Assembly: GCA_008828725.1 (NCBI GenBank)
Contig: MEHQ01002792.1
Span: 248,001-312,000 of the forward strand
Length of the DNA stretch: 64,000 bases
Reading direction: 5' to 3'
Origin: Saccharina japonica
Taxonomy: Eukaryota > Sar > Phaeophyceae > Laminariales > Laminariaceae
The position numbers and the translations under genes were made by a program. Positions within the stretch are counted from its first letter, which is position 1, and each line of letters starts with the position of its first letter. Of the stretch, positions 63,301 to 64,000 are shown piece by piece. Under the pieces are notes generated by a model, which was given only the letters and a program-made list of their open reading frames with translations, ran no database searches and was not told where the DNA came from.

Positions 63301-64000
63301 TCCAACACGAGGCGGCCGCAGCGGCCTCAATTTTTGGTTGCTGCCCCTGGTGGTGGTTGTTGCCGCCGCCGTACGAGCGGCCATGGTTGTGGCGCCCGTT
63401 GTTTGAACGACCGTTGTTGCCGCGGTGATGGCGGGAGTTATTGTTGTAACGGTGTTTGTTGTAGTTGTTGTTGTTGTTGTTGTAGTTGTTGTTGCGATTG
63501 TGGCGGTTGGAGTTGCGGTCGACGTTCCTCTCGTACTGTCCGCGGCGGTATGAGCGCATTCGTTGCTGCCACTGCCTGTAGGCATGGCCACCGTCGTTGA
63601 GTTGACCAAGTGCCGGGTTGAGGATGCCCGACGTATTTGTGAAAGGCTGGTTGCGTGTCTTCATGCCATGGTCCGTTCCATTGCAGTTCAGGCAGCGCCC
63701 ATCCGTAGTCGCGAAGAGCTTGGGCGCGGGCCGAACTGGTGAGGAGCGGAGTCAGCAGAGGTGGGTCGGGGGTGCTAAACGTGGTGGTCACCATGTAGAC
63801 CTCCTCGAAGTTGCGGAGGGGCCAGTCCGACTCGTCGGTGCTGAACGGGTCGGCGTCGTTGTCGGCGATGTTCATAACGATGGGGTTATGCTGGGAACCG
63901 TGGGGGTGGGTCCCATTACCGCGCGGACGTGCCTGGTGGGCTGAGGCTGGCGGCGAAGAGGTGTAGGTGACGTGGCCTCCGGAGGAGATGGCGTAGGAAC
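63301..64000 (-). pseudogene. gag: Gag C-terminal part of element 2 (continues beyond window)
   Basis: Homologous to the C-terminal third of the element 1 Gag. The frame beginning MNIADNDADPFSTDESDWP runs to the zinc knuckle, where one extra base near 63701 shifts it. In the other frame the knuckle reads CLNCNGTDHGMKTR, so the last cysteine of CCHC is arginine. The Asn-rich tail is expanded by GTT/TTG repeats (about 63455-63495). The 5' part of gag lies outside the window. Confidence 0.88.

Noticed and set aside
1..64000. CRISPR array, bacterial operons or prophage
   Set aside because: No regular short repeats with unique spacers, no ribosome-binding-site-led gene runs. The element types are eukaryotic.

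Overview
This is eukaryotic, non-operonic DNA that is almost entirely repeats and decayed mobile elements. I found no uninterrupted ordinary cellular gene that I can name. Base composition near 50% GC, chromodomain-tailed Ty3/gypsy elements, tRNA-derived SINEs, a tyrosine-recombinase remnant and a LINE tail fit an intergenic, transposon-rich stretch of an algal or other protist genome. A florideophyte red alga such as a Chondrus relative is my best guess, held with low confidence and not proven by anything here.

Left part (1-11.5 kb): dispersed and tandem repeats, a tyrosine-recombinase remnant on the minus strand (1850-2596), a degenerate ~90-bp repeat array (about 2.9-5.0 kb), a SINE copy (3.68-4.03 kb), a ~195-bp tandem duplication (5.7-6.1 kb), a ~1.9-kb satellite array (8.4-10.3 kb) and a foldback element directly abutting it (10.3-10.8 kb).

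Middle (11.5-33.9 kb): two paralogous plus-strand loci (about 11.6-13.3 and 30.0-31.9 kb) that carry an HNH-nuclease-like domain. One keeps the H-N-H residues and the other has lost both histidines. Around them lie a long hairpin (19.6-19.9 kb), small repeat arrays, SINE copies and long anonymous stretches.

Right part (33.9-64 kb): two related Ty3/gypsy retrotransposons, both on the minus strand. Element 1 runs from about 33.96 to 48.77 kb between LTR-like repeats. Element 2 starts at about 52.77 kb and runs off the right edge. Reading 5' to 3' on the minus strand the order is Gag with CCHC zinc knuckle, NADAR domain, aspartic protease, reverse transcriptase, RNase H, a long Pro-rich spacer, integrase, chromodomain-like domain and Tudor-like domain. 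Both copies are defective, mostly in different ways: element 1 has YLDG in place of YLDD in the RT, and element 2 has a 348-bp in-frame RT deletion. Between the elements lies a 5'-truncated LINE tail encoding a zinc finger and a restriction-like endonuclease domain (50.0-51.3 kb).

The most unusual item is the NADAR (YbiA/DUF1768-like) domain built into the retrotransposon polyprotein between Gag and protease. It is open in both copies, and it lies inside a ~2.3-kb tract that is nearly identical between two elements that are otherwise visibly more diverged. The same tract contains the protease lesions that the two copies share.
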